In this document: positions 51,412 to 60,932 of the stretch, piece after piece
How the letters are laid out: the number at the start of each line of letters is the position of its first letter
Numbering within the stretch: the stretch's first letter is position 1
NCBI GenBank assembly: GCA_022842845.1
Contig: JALHOT010000006.1
Coordinates: 1-64,000, forward strand
Origin: Cyclobacteriaceae bacterium
GTDB taxonomy: Bacteria; Bacteroidota; Bacteroidia; Cytophagales; Cyclobacteriaceae
DNA: 64,000 nt
Reading direction: 5' to 3'
Position numbers and translations under genes: made by a program
The notes under the pieces: model-generated
What the model saw: only the letters and a program-made list of their open reading frames with translations
What the model was told of the DNA's origin: nothing
Database searches by the model: none

Positions 51412-52660
51412 TCCAGGATTTATTGTTATTAAAAACGGCTACAGCTTTACCCTGTATTTTTGTGCCAAACCAGGGAGAATTTTTTGCTTTCGACTGATTA
51501 GTTTTTTCGTCTAACACCCATGTGCGCGTAGGATCAAACAAGGTAAGATTGGCTTTGGCCTCTGGCTCTAGCATTGGCACATCCAGTCCCAGTAGCTTGC
51601 GCGGGTTAGTGGTTATTTTTTCAATGAGTGTTTCCCAATCTACTTCTTCTGATAAGGCTCGTAAATTGCTACCCGTTGTTTGCAGGTTCGTGATGCCAAA
51701 ATCTGCTAAGTCATATTCGAGCTGCTTGCTCTCTTCATCCTGCGGTAAATGCCCTGAGCAGATTACATCGATGGTGCCATCTTTTAAACCTTTCAACAAA
51801 GCTTCGTTATCGGCACGCTCTCGCAAGGGAGGATTCACTTTGTAATGTGTATCAAAATCTTTCAACTGCTCATCAGTCAACAAGGCCTGGTAGGCGGTTA
51901 TGTCGCAGCTCACCTGCCACTTCTTTTTAGCTGCCTTTATCAAGTCTACCGATCGTGCTGTGGATAATTTCGACAAATGCAAACGGCCACCGGCATAGGC
52001 AAGTAATTCCAAATTCCTGTTAACAGCAATTTCTTCGGCAATCCGAGGCATTCCCTTCATACCCAACATGGTACTTTGCAGGCCTTCGTGCATCTGACCA
52101 AACATATTCAGCCATTGATCTTCTGCGTGGTCAACCAATAATCCATTAAACTTTTGCAAGTACTGAAGTGCTTTATAGAATACATCGGTATGCCAGATAG
52201 GTTTCAAGCCATCTGTAAAAGCAATGGCGCCTGCTTCATACAGGTCGATCATTTCCGTCAGCTCTTCTCCTTTGGTGTTTTTGGTAACCGCGGCCATGGG
52301 ATGCATTTGCACCAACCGGCTGTCGTTATTGCGTGAGATGTAAGTGATCTCATTTTTACTTTGTACGACCGGCTGTGTATTGGGTAGCAAGGCCAGTTCA
52401 GTAAAACCACCCGCAATGGCTGCTCTGCTAAGCGAATCCAAATCTTCCTTGTGCTCCAGACCAGGATCTCCCACAAAGGTGCCCATATCCACCCATCCGG
52501 CAGATAGAATCATTCCATCCGCTTTAATGACCCTGTCGGCACTGTAATTTTTATCTCCGATTTCTTGTATGCGCCCATTTTGGAGGAGCACATTTTTTTC
52601 TTTGTTATGAAAAGGCGATCCCTTCTGCAGAATGAGGGGCGATTGAAGAAGTATTTTCAT
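51392..52660 (-). CDS. Dihydroorotase homologue lacking metal-binding histidines
   Basis: 422 residues. Fold and length are those of dihydroorotases (N-terminal beta domain, SAGWVDMGTFVGDPGLEHKEDL, AAIAGGFTELALLPNTQP, DHAEDQWL and C-terminal KANLTLFDPTRTWV), but the metal-binding D-x-H-x-H is D-M-G-T-F and the catalytic T-D-H region reads CSGHLPQDEE. It is therefore probably inactive, like the PyrC-like non-catalytic subunits that pair with aspartate transcarbamoylase in some bacteria. No pyrB is nearby. First gene of an operon with DUF4199 x2 and a glycosyltransferase. Confidence 0.87.
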   Translation of the reverse strand: MKILLQSPLILQKGSPFHNKEKNVLLQNGRIQEIGDKNYSADRVIKADGMILSAGWVDMGTFVGDPGLEHKEDLDSLSRAAIAGGFTELALLPNTQPVVQSKNEITYISRNNDSRLVQMHPMAAVTKNTKGEELTEMIDLYEAGAIAFTDGLKPIWHTDVFYKALQYLQKFNGLLVDHAEDQWLNMFGQMHEGLQSTMLGMKGMPRIAEEIAVNRNLELLAYAGGRLHLSKLSTARSVDLIKAAKKKWQVSCDITAYQALLTDEQLKDFDTHYKVNPPLRERADNEALLKGLKDGTIDVICSGHLPQDEESKQLEYDLADFGITNLQTTGSNLRALSEEVDWETLIEKITTNPRKLLGLDVPMLEPEAKANLTLFDPTRTWVLDEKTNQSKAKNSPWFGTKIQGKAVAVFNNNKSWIDKDED

Positions 52661-52719
52661 AGGCTACTACAAAGAAAAGCAATAACTCAATAAGCTGTTG
52701 GCAGTTGCTCAACAATCGT

Positions 52720-54003
52720 TTACACAATTGGCCTCAGCTCCACCAGCTCTGGCAAGGTGCGGCTCATCTTGATTATTTTAACCTTATACTGATTGAGGGT
52801 AAACTCTTCACCTTCTCGCAAATCAAAAGGTTTATGATGCAGCAGCAAGCCAGCCAGTGTTTCATATTCATCAGATTCTTCAAAAGGATCTTCAAGAATC
52901 TTGTTGATATCATGTAGCGGAGACGTGGCTATAACGTGATAGGTATTGCCTACCCTTGTTACTACTTGTACTTCCTGGTCGTGCTCGTCCTGTATCTCCC
53001 CCACCAATTCTTCCAGTATATCTTCCAGGGTTACGATACCCAGGGTGCCACCATACTCACTCACCACAATGGCCATCTGCGCCTTTTTCTTTTGAAACTC
53101 ACGCAGCAATTCATCGATGGCTTTATTCTCGGTAACGTAGTAAGCCTTGTGCATGATGTCCACTAAACCCTTACCCGTCTTTTCTATATAATGCTTAACA
53201 ACATCTTTAGTGATAATAATACCCATTACTTCATCCAGGCTTTTTTCATAAACCGGATAACGCGAATATCCTTCACGCAATACAATTTGCATGGTTTCTT
53301 CTAATGAAGTATTAATCGGGATGCCGCTGATTTTAAAGCGTGGTACCATTACCTGCTTTACAATGCGGTTATCGAAATCAAAAACATTTTGAATAAGCTC
53401 GCGTTCGCTGCTTTCAATAGCCCCACCTTCTTCACTTTCGGCTATGATCAACTTCAATTCTTCTTCAGAGTGTATTTCTTCACTTTCGTGAACAGGCTTT
53501 ATGCCGAACATTTTTAAGATCAAACCTGCAAACCCATTCAATACAGATATGAAAGGCTTAAAGATGAAGTAGAAAACCCGCAGGGGAATAGAAATCGATA
53601 AAGTGGTGGACGTTGGATAGCGAATGGCGAGAGTTTTAGGTGCTAATTCTCCAAAAACAATATGCAATACTGTAAGTATCGCAAAGGCAATGGGAAGGGC
53701 TATGCTATGGGCTAATTCAGGGCTCATGTCAAAGCCCAGAGCTGTCATCAGGTTAAGGATAAGATGCGAAACTACATCTTCACCAATCCAACCTAAACCA
53801 AGACTGGCCAGGGTAATACCCAGCTGGGTAGCGGCTAAAAAGCCATCTAAATTGTCGATAATGATTTGCGCGGCACGCTTGGAGGTGGTACCCGCCTGAA
53901 GTGCAATTTGAGAGGACCGAACTTTTACAATGGCAAATTCAGCTGCAACGAAAAAACCATTTAAAAACACCAAAAAGATGGTGATAAAAATTTCTAAGGC
54001 CAT
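52720..54003 (-). CDS. CNNM/HlyC-CorC-type membrane protein
   Basis: 427 residues. N-terminal DUF21 membrane domain (about 1-190) with [21 protein letters not shown] and [10 protein letters not shown], then two CBS domains (about 205-330, [18 protein letters not shown] and ADVI-type repeats with [28 protein letters not shown]), and a C-terminal CorC/HlyC transporter-associated domain (about 345-425). CNNM/CorC proteins are linked to Mg2+ efflux and membrane-ion homeostasis. It stands alone on the minus strand, 60 bp from the dihydroorotase-homologue operon. Confidence 0.92.
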   Translation of the reverse strand: MALEIFITIFLVFLNGFFVAAEFAIVKVRSSQIALQAGTTSKRAAQIIIDNLDGFLAATQLGITLASLGLGWIGEDVVSHLILNLMTALGFDMSPELAHSIALPIAFAILTVLHIVFGELAPKTLAIRYPTSTTLSISIPLRVFYFIFKPFISVLNGFAGLILKMFGIKPVHESEEIHSEEELKLIIAESEEGGAIESSERELIQNVFDFDNRIVKQVMVPRFKISGIPINTSLEETMQIVLREGYSRYPVYEKSLDEVMGIIITKDVVKHYIEKTGKGLVDIMHKAYYVTENKAIDELLREFQKKKAQMAIVVSEYGGTLGIVTLEDILEELVGEIQDEHDQEVQVVTRVGNTYHVIATSPLHDINKILEDPFEESDEYETLAGLLLHHKPFDLREGEEFTLNQYKVKIIKMSRTLPELVELRPIV

Positions 54004-54060
54004 AAGAACCGTAAAGATACAGAAATTAAGAGAATGGTTAATTGAGCTGAGAAAGATGCA

Positions 54061-54093
54061 AAAAAAAGACCCTGGCTGAGCGCCAGGGTCTTT
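54061..54093. terminator. Strong rho-independent terminator
   Basis: AAAGACCCTGGC and GCCAGGGTCTTT form a perfect 12-bp stem with a 5-base loop. On the minus strand it is followed by a T-run and ends the lipoprotein transcript before the CNNM-type gene. Confidence 0.9.
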
Positions 54094-54112
54094 CTAAGTA
54101 CCTGTATATCAA

Positions 54113-54856
54113 CTATATCTTCTTTTCCAAGGCTTCAATTTTTGCGGCAGCATCGCGGCTACCCAGCGATTGAGCCTTCTTGTAAAGCTCAAGAGCTTCC
54201 TGGTATGTCTCTTTTTTCTTTTTGGGTGCCAACTTGGTTCTGTTGGCGGCTTCTTCAACCGCTACACCTCTTGCAAAATAAGCATCCGCTTCACTCATCT
54301 TCGATTGCAGCATCAACTCCTGAATGCGTGCTTCTATCAAAGCGAGCTCAGAACGCTTGGCTGCCAGTTGTTCTTCTTTGTCTGATATCTCAGCTTCCTG
54401 CAAACCTACAGTTTGAATCAGGTTTTGGTTCTCGTTTCTGTATTTATCAACCTGTCCCTGCAGGTTTGCAATCTCCTTATTTCTATTTTCTAAATCAGCC
54501 TTTAACTTCTTGATGGTGGCTGCATAGGTACTTGCAGTGCCTTTAGACTTTTTTAAGGCCTTCTCCAATTCGGCTATTTTGTCTTCTGTATTCTTTACAT
54601 AGTTATTCAAATCCTCCATGCGTGAAGTATAATTATCATAGGTAGTTCCTTCTACCATATTAACACGCAGCAATTGACGGTTCGCATCAATAGAATCCAT
54701 CAATACCCCCACTTCTTGTAGTGTTTCTGCTACACGTTGATTTGTTTCTATGACTGACCTGAGTGAATCTACTTGCGATTGTAGTTGTGCCGATTCCTTG
54801 CCACCACAGGCAGCGAGTATGGCCGCCACCGGAAGAATCAAAAAGAGCTTTTTCAT
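54113..54856 (-). CDS. Coiled-coil lipoprotein
   Basis: 247 residues from the internal ATG at 54856, which begins a lipoprotein signal (MKKLFLILPVAAILAACGG, Cys17); the longer frame upstream lacks a signal. Nearly all of the mature protein is a coiled coil (about 20-190: LRSVIETNQRVAETLQ, EDKIAELEKALKKSKG, LKADLENRNKEIANLQGQVDKYR), ending in a short TPR-like segment (ADAYFARGVAVEEAANRTK, ELYKKAQSLGSRDAAAKIEALEKK). Probably a periplasmic spacer or scaffold on the inner face of the outer membrane. Function unknown. Confidence 0.82.
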   Translation of the reverse strand: MKKLFLILPVAAILAACGGKESAQLQSQVDSLRSVIETNQRVAETLQEVGVLMDSIDANRQLLRVNMVEGTTYDNYTSRMEDLNNYVKNTEDKIAELEKALKKSKGTASTYAATIKKLKADLENRNKEIANLQGQVDKYRNENQNLIQTVGLQEAEISDKEEQLAAKRSELALIEARIQELMLQSKMSEADAYFARGVAVEEAANRTKLAPKKKKETYQEALELYKKAQSLGSRDAAAKIEALEKKI

Positions 54857-55051
54857 ATAATGGTTGTTTTGGTTAACAAATGTAATGGGTTTGGTGATGC
54901 TTTGCGTTGCCAATTAAAATTATCAAAATTCGGACTTAGTCAAAAGGGATGTATGGCCGAAATCGATATCGGCAACATAATCTGCTTTTTGCTTTGGTAT
55001 TGTGCACAGGCCCTTAACTTTGCCACGTTTTTGCTTAAAACCTCTCTATAC

Positions 55052-56368
55052 ATGCCCAAATTAATTACCACGCGCACGCGCATTGCAGATCTGGGCAAAC
55101 CACGGATCGTTATTATAGGCGGTGGCTTTGGAGGCCTGGAACTGGCTAAAGGTCTGGAAGGCTTAAAGGCACAAACAGTGCTTTTTGATAAATACAACCA
55201 CCATTGCTTTCAGCCGCTGTTGTATCAGGTGGCTTCTTCTGGTTTAGATACTGGCTCAATCGTTTTCCCTTTTCGCAGAAGATTTGGCTCCCAGCAAGAT
55301 TTCTTCTTCAGAATGGGTGAAGTAACAGCCATTAAGCCAGAGGAAAATTATATAGAGACTTCCATTGGTGGTGTTAAGTACGACTACCTGGTACTTGCGC
55401 ATGGTGCTTCGACCAACTATTACGGGATGAAGGATGTAGAGGAGCACGCCATGCCTTTAAAGAACATCATTGATTCTATTAAACTTAGAAATAAAATCAT
55501 TCAAAACTTCGAGCTGGCCCTGCTGACTGATGATGCAGAATTGATGAACAGCTTGATGGACTTTGTGATTGTAGGTGGTGGCCCAACGGGTGTGGAGATG
55601 GCTGGTGCGTTGGCGGAATTGAAGTCGCATGTATTTCCTCGCGACTATCCGGAATTACAGCTTGGCCATATGGATATCCATTTGGTAGAAGCTACCGGGC
55701 GACTGCTCAACGGTATGTCTGATGTAGCGGGTGAAAAAGCGCTTCAATACCTTCAAAACATGGGGGTAAAGGTGCATTTAAACACGGCTGTTAAAACTTA
55801 CGATGGCCATGAAGTAAGCTTCAATAATGGCAACAAACTGATGACCCGCACCTTGATTTGGGCTGCTGGCGTAAAAGCACACCCGATACAAGGATTAAGT
55901 GAAGAGGCGATTGGAAGAGCCGGCCGCATTAAAGTAGATGAATTTAACCGTGTAAAAGGGTACGATAACATCTTTGCCATAGGAGATGCCGCCATCATGG
56001 AAGGTGCAGACAAAGACTTCGTGAACGGCCACCCACAGGTAGCCCCTCCGGCCATGCAACAAGGAAGGCTATTGGCTGAGAATATTAAGCGCATTATCCA
56101 CAAGAAAAAATTAAAGCCTTTTCGCTACAAAGATCAGGGTAGTATGGCCACCATAGGCCGCAACCGTGCTGTAGTGGATCTGAAAATACCTTTCAAAATT
56201 AAAACGCAAGGAACAATCGCCTGGTTTATCTGGATGTTTGTTCACTTAATGTCGCTTGTAGGAGCTCGTAACAGAGTATTGGTACTCATTAACTGGTTAT
56301 CCAGTTACTTCTCTTACGACAAAAGCAATCGTGTTATCATCGCCCGTCCGAAAGACGGTGTATCATAA
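55052..56368 (+). CDS. ndh: Type II NADH dehydrogenase (NDH-2)
   Basis: 438 residues from the ATG at 55052. The frame extends to 54785, but the added 89 residues overlap the lipoprotein gene and have no family match. Two dinucleotide-binding folds: IVIIGGGFGGLELAKGL (FAD) and FVIVGGGPTGVEMAGALAEL (NADH). Also the FAD-contacting AIGDAA motif (IFAIGDAAIMEG) and the quinone-site-side PPAMQQGRLLAENIKR. A C-terminal amphipathic/hydrophobic part (TIAWFIWMFVHLMSLVG) anchors the enzyme to the inner membrane. It passes electrons from NADH to menaquinone without pumping protons. The kup gene follows immediately. Confidence 0.93.
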   Translation: MPKLITTRTRIADLGKPRIVIIGGGFGGLELAKGLEGLKAQTVLFDKYNHHCFQPLLYQVASSGLDTGSIVFPFRRRFGSQQDFFFRMGEVTAIKPEENYIETSIGGVKYDYLVLAHGASTNYYGMKDVEEHAMPLKNIIDSIKLRNKIIQNFELALLTDDAELMNSLMDFVIVGGGPTGVEMAGALAELKSHVFPRDYPELQLGHMDIHLVEATGRLLNGMSDVAGEKALQYLQNMGVKVHLNTAVKTYDGHEVSFNNGNKLMTRTLIWAAGVKAHPIQGLSEEAIGRAGRIKVDEFNRVKGYDNIFAIGDAAIMEGADKDFVNGHPQVAPPAMQQGRLLAENIKRIIHKKKLKPFRYKDQGSMATIGRNRAVVDLKIPFKIKTQGTIAWFIWMFVHLMSLVGARNRVLVLINWLSSYFSYDKSNRVIIARPKDGVS

Positions 56369-58363
56369 ATGGAAAACGGTCATTCAAAAATTCAAACGCT
56401 GTCGGCAGCCGGAGTTCTGGTTTCTCTAGGAATCATCTATGGAGATATTGGAACTTCACCTTTATATGTATTCAAAGCCATTATTGGGCAAAGAGACATC
56501 TCCGAAGATCTAATCTATGGTGGTCTTTCCTGTGTATTCTGGACACTGACGCTTATCACCACACTCAAATACGTTTACCTCGCGCTGAATGCCGATAACA
56601 AAGGAGAGGGAGGAATTTTTGCCCTTTATGCTTTAGTAAGAAGATACAAAGCAGGTTGGGTTATCATTCCTGCTATTATCGGTTGCTGCACCCTGATTGC
56701 GGATGGTTTCATTACACCAGCCATTTCTGTATCTTCTGCTGTTGAGGGTCTACGAATACTGAATGATGAAATTCCAACCACACTGATCGTTATCATCATT
56801 CTACTTATTATTTTCCTATTCCAACAATTTGGAACAAGTGTAGTCGGCAAAACCTTCGGTCCAATTATGTTGATTTGGTTCTCCTTCATTGGCTTAGTAG
56901 GATTACTGCAACTCATTGAAAACCCTGAGGTCATCAAAGCACTCAACCCTTACTATGCTTACAACCTCCTGGTTAATTATCCTGGTGGTTTTTGGTTATT
57001 GGGGATGGTCTTTCTTTGCACTACTGGAGCAGAAGCCTTATACTCAGATTTAGGACATTGTGGCAAAGCCAATATTAGAGTGGGTTGGGGCTTCGTGAAA
57101 ATAGCTCTTTTACTCAATTATTTCGGGCAAGCGGCATGGCTTACTACACAAGTCGATAGCCGATTAGGCAACATCATTCCATTTTATGCTATCATACCAG
57201 AGCCCTTCCTGATTTTTGGTATCATCATCGCCACCATGGCTGCCATTATAGCCAGTCAAGCCTTGATTTCAGGCACTTTTACCTTGGTAAACGAAGCTAT
57301 GAAATTAAAGCTATGGCCAGCCACACGCTTGCGTTATCCTAGCGAGATAAAGGGCCAGATATATGTGCCCTCGATCAATTGGATTTTATTAATTGGTTGT
57401 ATTACCGTAGTACTTGTGTTCAAAGAATCATCAGCTATGGAGGGAGCCTACGGACTAGCAATCATCATAAACATGCTAATGACCACAACACTGTTGGTCT
57501 ATTATTTCAGCACTGCAAAAAAATCAACATTACGGTCCTCTGCTCTTGCAGTTTTATTCGTTACGCTTGAAGGCATGTTCCTGATTTCTAACCTGGAGAA
57601 ATTTGTGCACGGTGGTTGGTTCACTTTCCTAATTGCCTCCTTATTTTTTATTATGATGTATGTACTGGTGCGCGCCCGCAAGCTGCGCGACCGGCACACG
57701 GAGTTTGTAGATGTGAAGCATTATGTCGAGCTGATGCAAGATGTGCAAAACGACCAGACCATCCCGAAAGAAGCTACCAACCTGGTGTATCTGGCAGTTG
57801 CCGATAGTAAACGCTATATCGATTCAAACATCATTTATTCTTTATTCAAGAAAAGACCCAAAAGGGCCGATGTGTACTGGTTCCTGCATGTGGATACGGT
57901 AGATTCACCATTTACCAGTAAATACTCCATTGATACCATCATTCCACGCAAATGCTTCTTTGTGCGCATGAAGCTTGGATTCAAAACACCACACCGTATC
58001 AATTTGCTGTTTAATAAAATTGTGCATGAAATGGCGGAGTGTGGTGAAGTGGATTTGGTGAGCCCTTACCCAGCCCTGCACAAGCACAGCATGACGGCCG
58101 ACTTTAAATTCATCATCTTAAACTCATGGGCTTCTTCGGATAGCGAGATCTCTAATTTTGATCGCATCATCATCCAAGGCTATCGCCTCATTAAGCAATT
58201 CAGTTTGAGTACCGCAGAACTGTACGGCTTGGAAGCGGCCAACGTTGAAACAGAAAAGGCACCGATTTCAGTGGGACCACAGGCCAAAGCCAAGATCAAA
58301 CGCGAAAAAGAAGACCTGGAGCGAGAGAAAGAAGAACGCTACGCTGCCTTGGGTAAGAAATAA
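56369..58363 (+). CDS. kup: Kup-type potassium uptake protein
   Basis: 664 residues, usual Kup length. Twelve predicted membrane helices. Signature GVLVSLGIIYGDIGTSPLYVFKA at the N-terminus, DNKGEGGIFALYALVRR, the helix with LIADGFITPAISVSSAVEGL, and TGAEALYSDLGHCGK. The C-terminal third is cytoplasmic. Kup proteins import K+ with protons. The start codon is directly adjacent to the stop of the NDH-2 gene, so the pair is likely one operon, which could link respiration and ion uptake. A lysine/glutamate-rich tail (KREKEDLEREKEERY) extends the C-terminus. Confidence 0.95.
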   Translation: MENGHSKIQTLSAAGVLVSLGIIYGDIGTSPLYVFKAIIGQRDISEDLIYGGLSCVFWTLTLITTLKYVYLALNADNKGEGGIFALYALVRRYKAGWVIIPAIIGCCTLIADGFITPAISVSSAVEGLRILNDEIPTTLIVIIILLIIFLFQQFGTSVVGKTFGPIMLIWFSFIGLVGLLQLIENPEVIKALNPYYAYNLLVNYPGGFWLLGMVFLCTTGAEALYSDLGHCGKANIRVGWGFVKIALLLNYFGQAAWLTTQVDSRLGNIIPFYAIIPEPFLIFGIIIATMAAIIASQALISGTFTLVNEAMKLKLWPATRLRYPSEIKGQIYVPSINWILLIGCITVVLVFKESSAMEGAYGLAIIINMLMTTTLLVYYFSTAKKSTLRSSALAVLFVTLEGMFLISNLEKFVHGGWFTFLIASLFFIMMYVLVRARKLRDRHTEFVDVKHYVELMQDVQNDQTIPKEATNLVYLAVADSKRYIDSNIIYSLFKKRPKRADVYWFLHVDTVDSPFTSKYSIDTIIPRKCFFVRMKLGFKTPHRINLLFNKIVHEMAECGEVDLVSPYPALHKHSMTADFKFIILNSWASSDSEISNFDRIIIQGYRLIKQFSLSTAELYGLEAANVETEKAPISVGPQAKAKIKREKEDLEREKEERYAALGKK

Positions 58364-58443
58364 TATGCGTTTGTAATTGCTCAAGGAAATGCCCGTTTGC
58401 GGACGGCTGCGTTCACTTTCGTAAGTTCCCAATCAAGAAATAA

Positions 58444-58465
58444 GCCTTTTTTGCATAAAAAAGGC
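58444..58465 (+). terminator. Hairpin terminator after kup
   Basis: GCCTTTTTT-GCAT-AAAAAAGGC forms a perfect 9-bp stem between kup and the ABC permease gene. The stem is mainly A-T, so termination strength is uncertain. Confidence 0.6.
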
Positions 58466-58517
58466 CATTTACCTATGGCATTGATGTTGACTAGCTAGGG
58501 CAGTTAACATCATACCT

Positions 58518-60905
58518 ATGTTTAAAAGTTTTCTCCTGATTGGTATCCGAAATCTCCTCAAACAAAAAGGATACTCCTTCATCAAAATAGCAGGTCTTGC
58601 TTTTGGCTTGGCTACCAGCATGATCATCTATCTATATGTTTACGAAGATGTCTCCTACGATAAGATCCATCAAAACTACGACCGCATTGCCCGACTCCTC
58701 ACCATCGATAATGCCGAAGGGGTTAGCAGTAAAGTAGTGGCAGTGGTTCCACCGCCTCTGGGACCTGCTGCTGAAGCAGAATTACCTGAAGTATTGAAGA
58801 GCGCGCGGCTACAAGGAGGTTCTCGCCAAGATTTAACCTATGAAGACAAGACACTGAAGTGTGATGCATACTTCAGAACAGAGTCTTCTTTTTTTGAAAT
58901 ATTTGACTTCGAAATTGTTGAAGGCAAGAAAGAAGGTGTTTTAGACGAACCCAATACGATTGCCGTTACAGAAACATTGGCCAAAAGAATTTTTGGTGAT
59001 GAAACGGCCATTGGAAAAACGATACGACTCAATCAAAATCAAGAGTTGAGTGTTGTAGCTGTTGTGAAGGACCCTCCCAAGAACTCTCACATACAGTTTG
59101 ATCTATTACGATCGCTTACACCATCGCAGGGAGATGAAGGTTATCAAAGTTTCCTCGAATCATGGCAGGGCATCAGCATGTTTACTTATGTGTTACTCGA
59201 TCGACCGCTCGATGTTGCCGACATGACACAAAAGATGCAGGCCATCGTCAAAAAAAATAATGGCATCGATTTTTTACTTCCCACCATTCAACCTTTGTCA
59301 GCAGTGCACCTGCATTCTAAAGACATTCTTTTTGAAAGCAATGCTAATAAATCAGATATCCTTAATGTTTACGTATTGAGCATTATTGCGCTGCTCATTT
59401 TGCTTTTAGCAGTAGTGAATTTCATGAACCTGGTCACCGCCAAGTCAACCAGCCGCGCTAAAGAAGTGGGTATGCGCAAAGTAATTGGGGCGGTGCGTCA
59501 TCAATTAATAACACAACATTTAACAGAGTCCATCGTCATCACCCTCGTTTCAGGCATGCTTGCTTTTGCTATGGTGTTTGCCCTCACGCCTTGGTTAAAT
59601 AGCATTTACCAACGCTTTGCAGATGCTAACGTTTTGTTAATGCCCAACAACCTGATCATTATGTTGGCTCTTATTCTAGTGGTAGGTGTACTGGCGGGCT
59701 TGTATCCTGCCTTTGTACTTTCTTCATTCAAGCCTGCGATTGTCTTGAAAGGTGCTTTCAAAAATTCAACTGGCGGCATTCAACTACGCAAAGCCCTGGT
59801 GGTATTGCAATTTACCATCTCCATCGCCTTGATGGTGGGCACTGGCATTGTGTACCAACAAATGCGCTTTATCTATACAGCCGATCTGGGCTATAGCCGC
59901 GACCAGATTATTACAATACAGCAAACGGGTAATAGGGTTAACAATGCTACTACCCTGAAGAATGAATTGCTGCGTAATCCAAACATCAGCGCAGTAGGTA
60001 CTGCCTCAGCACGCATAGGACAACAATTAGGTCGTACAGGGATTATACCGGAAGGTTACCCAACTGATGTGAATATGATTACCAGCATCATGACAGCTGA
60101 TGAAACTTACATACCCACCATGAATATGCGCATGGTACAGGGCAGGAATTTCTCCCTTGATTATGATGACTCTCTCAGCATGATTGTGAACGAAGAAATG
60201 CTCAAGCTGCTCAATTGGGAAGAGGGTGTCGGAAAAAAAATCAGTTTACAGACAGGGCCTAATCCAACTGATTTAACAGCTTATACCATTGTGGGAGTAG
60301 TGAAGAATTTTCACTTCGCCACCATTCGCCATCAGGTAGAGCCCATGTTTATGTTGTACGGTGCCAACAATTCTGCAATGGCCATTAAAGTAAAAGCAGA
60401 AGACATGAAGGCTACCATCACTTACATACAAGATACCTGGAACAAAGTAAATAATGGTTCCACTTTTGAATACGATTTTCTTGACGGACAGTTTGCCAAT
60501 CTATACCGGAATGAACAAGCCTTCGCCTCCATGTTCAATCATTTCACGGCCCTTGCCATCATCATTGCAGGCCTGGGACTCTTTGCCCTTTCAGCCTTTA
60601 CAGCAGAGCAACGTAAAAAAGAAATTGGCGTGCGCAAGGTCCTGGGGGCCAGCAGTACTTCCATCCTCTACAAACTTTCCAAAGAGTTCATCCAACTAAT
60701 ACTTGTGGCATTTATAATGGCAAGCCTGATTGCCTACTTCGTCATGAAAGAGTGGCTAAGCGATTTTCAATACAGTATAGAGATAGGCTTTGGTATTTTT
60801 ATAGCAGCCGGTGGCTTATCTTTATTGATTGCCCTGACCACCATTAGCTTCCAGGCCATGAAAGCTGCCTTGGTCAGCCCTATAGAATCATTAAGAAGTG
60901 AATAA
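58518..60905 (+). CDS. ABC transporter permease (MacB/FtsX type), first copy
   Basis: 795 residues. Bacteroidota-type large permease: an N-terminal helix (about 20-42), a MacB-type periplasmic core domain (about 43-280, VSYDKIHQNYDRIARL), a FtsX unit of three helices (about 283-425, containing NFMNLVTAKSTSRAKEVGMRKVIGA), a second periplasmic domain, and a second FtsX unit near 675-795 (SAFTAEQRKKEIGVRKVLGAS). No ATPase is encoded in the window, so the energising subunit must come from elsewhere. It is 27 bp upstream of a paralogous permease and likely co-expressed. Confidence 0.92.
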   Translation: MFKSFLLIGIRNLLKQKGYSFIKIAGLAFGLATSMIIYLYVYEDVSYDKIHQNYDRIARLLTIDNAEGVSSKVVAVVPPPLGPAAEAELPEVLKSARLQGGSRQDLTYEDKTLKCDAYFRTESSFFEIFDFEIVEGKKEGVLDEPNTIAVTETLAKRIFGDETAIGKTIRLNQNQELSVVAVVKDPPKNSHIQFDLLRSLTPSQGDEGYQSFLESWQGISMFTYVLLDRPLDVADMTQKMQAIVKKNNGIDFLLPTIQPLSAVHLHSKDILFESNANKSDILNVYVLSIIALLILLLAVVNFMNLVTAKSTSRAKEVGMRKVIGAVRHQLITQHLTESIVITLVSGMLAFAMVFALTPWLNSIYQRFADANVLLMPNNLIIMLALILVVGVLAGLYPAFVLSSFKPAIVLKGAFKNSTGGIQLRKALVVLQFTISIALMVGTGIVYQQMRFIYTADLGYSRDQIITIQQTGNRVNNATTLKNELLRNPNISAVGTASARIGQQLGRTGIIPEGYPTDVNMITSIMTADETYIPTMNMRMVQGRNFSLDYDDSLSMIVNEEMLKLLNWEEGVGKKISLQTGPNPTDLTAYTIVGVVKNFHFATIRHQVEPMFMLYGANNSAMAIKVKAEDMKATITYIQDTWNKVNNGSTFEYDFLDGQFANLYRNEQAFASMFNHFTALAIIIAGLGLFALSAFTAEQRKKEIGVRKVLGASSTSILYKLSKEFIQLILVAFIMASLIAYFVMKEWLSDFQYSIEIGFGIFIAAGGLSLLIALTTISFQAMKAALVSPIESLRSE

Positions 60906-60932
60906 GTGCTAAAAAAATAAACCTCAACCTTC

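Noticed and set aside
51392-52660. Annotating this gene as an active dihydroorotase (pyrC)
   Set aside because: The metal-binding histidines and the catalytic T-D-H region are missing.
54785-55051. 89-residue N-terminal extension of NDH-2
   Set aside because: It overlaps the divergent lipoprotein gene and the family begins at MPKLITTRTRIADLGKP.
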